Shown here: piece by piece, positions 62,802-64,000 of the stretch
How positions within the stretch are numbered: position 1 is the first letter of the stretch
Layout: the number at the start of each line of letters is the position of its first letter
Program-made: the position numbers and the translations under genes
Notes under the pieces: model-generated
What the model was told of the DNA's origin: nothing
Seen by the model: only the letters and a program-made list of their open reading frames with translations
Database searches by the model: none
NCBI GenBank assembly: GCA_004348925.1
Contig: RCMX01000006.1
Span: forward strand, 553,443 to 617,442
Direction of reading: 5' to 3'
From: Actinomycetota bacterium
Lineage (GTDB): Bacteria; Actinomycetota; Coriobacteriia; Anaerosomatales; Anaerosomataceae
Length of the DNA: 64,000 bases

Positions 62802-64000
62802 ATGAAGGATCACATGAGACGCATCCGGCGCCTGAGCCTCGGGCTCTACGCCCTCCTCTGCGTGGTCATTGTCGTCATCGGCGTCGTTACGTATCGAGGC
62901 TTCCGGGAGACCATCCGCACCGAGGCGAGCGAACAACTTGTCGCAATCGCCGAGCTCAAAGTCACCGAGATCGCCGCGTGGCGCCTCGAGAGACTCGAGG
63001 ACGGACGACTGCTCCAACGCACGCCGGGCTTTGGGGCGACTGCAACGGAGGTCCTTCGCGGCGAGGACGGTGCTTCGCGTGAGCGATTGCTTGCGTGGCT
63101 CGCACAGGTGCAGGAAGCGCACCACTACGCCCAGGTATCGCTGATCGACGCTGCGGGAAATCGCGTCGTGTCACTGCCCGCAGCAAGTCGCGTAGTCGAC
63201 GCGGGCTTGCGTGAAGAAGCACAGCGTGTCATGGCGTCCGGCGAGGTGGGTATCGCTGATTTTCATCGCGACGATACTCCCGAACGCCAGGTCCATCTCT
63301 CAATCGTGGTCCCCGTGATCGATGCAGCGACCGGCGACCCTGTCGGGGTGGTGGCGCTCAAGATCGACCCGACGGTGTTCCTGTACCCGTACATCAGCCA
63401 GTGGCCCGGTTCCTCCCCCTCGGCCGAGACCCTCCTTGTTGAGCGGAGCGGCAACGACGTGGTGTTCCTGAATGACCTGCGCTTCCAGAAGGACGCCGCG
63501 CTCAATACGAGGATCCCACTGACATCCACGAACGTCCCTGCCGTACAGATCGCACTCGGCAACGAGCTGGTCATGGATGGTGTCGATTACCGTGGCGTGC
63601 AGACGGTCGCGGCCACACGCAAGGTGCCTGACTCCCCCTGGGGGGTCGTTGCGCGCATCGATGCGGCCGAGGTATATGCCCCCGTCCGGGCCCGTCTGAG
63701 TGAAACCGTCGTGCTCATGCTTTCGGCCATGCTCGTCGGCCTTGTCGGGATGCTCGGAACCCTTCGGATGCAGGAACTGCAGCTCAAACGGGATGAGATG
63801 CGCGCCGAGGCCGAGCGCGCGTGGCTGGCATCGGCGATCGACCGCGGCTTGAACGAGACGTATGTCTTCGACGCCGAGACGTTGCGGTTCGAGTATGCCA
63901 ATCTCGGCGCTCTCAGAAACCTCGGCTACTCGGCCGACGAACTGTGCGCGCTGACACCGCTCGACCTGAAGCCGGAGCTGACGCCTGCAGCGTTCGAGGC
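62802..64000 (+). CDS. membrane sensor with extracytoplasmic Cache-like domain and PAS (partial)
   Basis: The gene runs off the right edge; 399 codons are visible. A helix at about residues 12-30 (GLYALLCVVIVVIGVVTY) precedes an extracytoplasmic domain of about 260 residues with ASEQLVAIAELKVTEIAAW, ARVSLIDAAG-like (AQVSLIDAAGNRVV) and LSIVVPVIDAATGDPVGVVA stretches, a Cache-type fold. A second helix (about 293-315) and the start of a PAS domain (AWLASAIDRGLNETYVFDAE) follow. The C-terminal output (kinase or GGDEF) is outside the window. The start is ATG 62802, with GTG 62796 and ATG 62814 possible. Confidence 0.8.
   Translation, partial: MKDHMRRIRRLSLGLYALLCVVIVVIGVVTYRGFRETIRTEASEQLVAIAELKVTEIAAWRLERLEDGRLLQRTPGFGATATEVLRGEDGASRERLLAWLAQVQEAHHYAQVSLIDAAGNRVVSLPAASRVVDAGLREEAQRVMASGEVGIADFHRDDTPERQVHLSIVVPVIDAATGDPVGVVALKIDPTVFLYPYISQWPGSSPSAETLLVERSGNDVVFLNDLRFQKDAALNTRIPLTSTNVPAVQIALGNELVMDGVDYRGVQTVAATRKVPDSPWGVVARIDAAEVYAPVRARLSETVVLMLSAMLVGLVGMLGTLRMQELQLKRDEMRAEAERAWLASAIDRGLNETYVFDAETLRFEYANLGALRNLGYSADELCALTPLDLKPELTPAAFE

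Overview
The window is 64 kb of GC-rich bacterial chromosome with many GTG/TTG starts and tightly packed genes. It contains the replication origin. The likely source is an anaerobic member of the Actinomycetota, probably in or near the Coriobacteriia (OPB41/Anaerosomatales type). That is inferred from high GC, a rubrerythrin, selenocysteine use, a surface protease with cell-wall-binding-2 repeats, and the classical gene order rpmH-rnpA-yidD-yidC-jag-rsmG-parA-parB // oriC // dnaA-dnaN-recF-DUF721-gyrB-gyrA. No rRNA, phage, transposon or CRISPR array was seen.

Layout. 1-9.3 kb: the end of an L-serine dehydratase gene, a yybP-ykoY type (manganese) riboswitch in front of a P-type cation ATPase, a membrane histidine kinase, D-Ala-D-Ala ligase, a repeat-bearing membrane protein, an HtrA-type protease, a rubrerythrin and rlmN. 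9.3-21 kb (all minus strand): addA, addB, a YtxH-like protein, parB, parA, rsmG with two parS sites in its leader, jag/khpB, yidC, yidD, rnpA and rpmH, the last driven by a near-consensus promoter. 20.9-24.1 kb: a two-part oriC. One DnaA-box cluster lies before a GHKL-ATPase/winged-helix gene next to dnaA, and a second element with a DnaA-trio lies between dnaA and dnaN. 24.1-32 kb (plus strand): dnaN, recF, DUF721, gyrB, a small membrane protein and gyrA. Gene orientation flips at oriC, as expected for co-orientation with replication.

32-49 kb: MFS transporter, HAD phosphatase, a MacAB-like tripartite exporter, a bifunctional-nuclease-family protein, tRNA-Ile(GAT), a large multi-PAS histidine kinase, an autoregulated ABC-2 exporter operon ending in a 44-residue membrane peptide, a divergent PadR/HAAS pair, a baeRF-like protein and a decayed PEBP lipoprotein. 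49-64 kb: a secreted subtilase with cell-wall-binding repeats, a Gfo/Idh/MocA oxidoreductase, a giant (about 2,916-residue) cyclic beta-1,2-glucan-synthase-like protein, a rhodanese-thioredoxin lipoprotein that is a selenoprotein (in-frame UGA followed by a bacterial SECIS hairpin), a 560-bp stretch with many inverted repeats, and the start of a membrane PAS sensor.

The most noteworthy items are the rhodanese-thioredoxin selenoprotein, the unassigned GHKL-winged-helix gene embedded in oriC, the DnaA-trio in the dnaA-dnaN gap, the riboswitch that points to manganese as the ATPase substrate, and the structured untranslated region near 62.3-62.8 kb.
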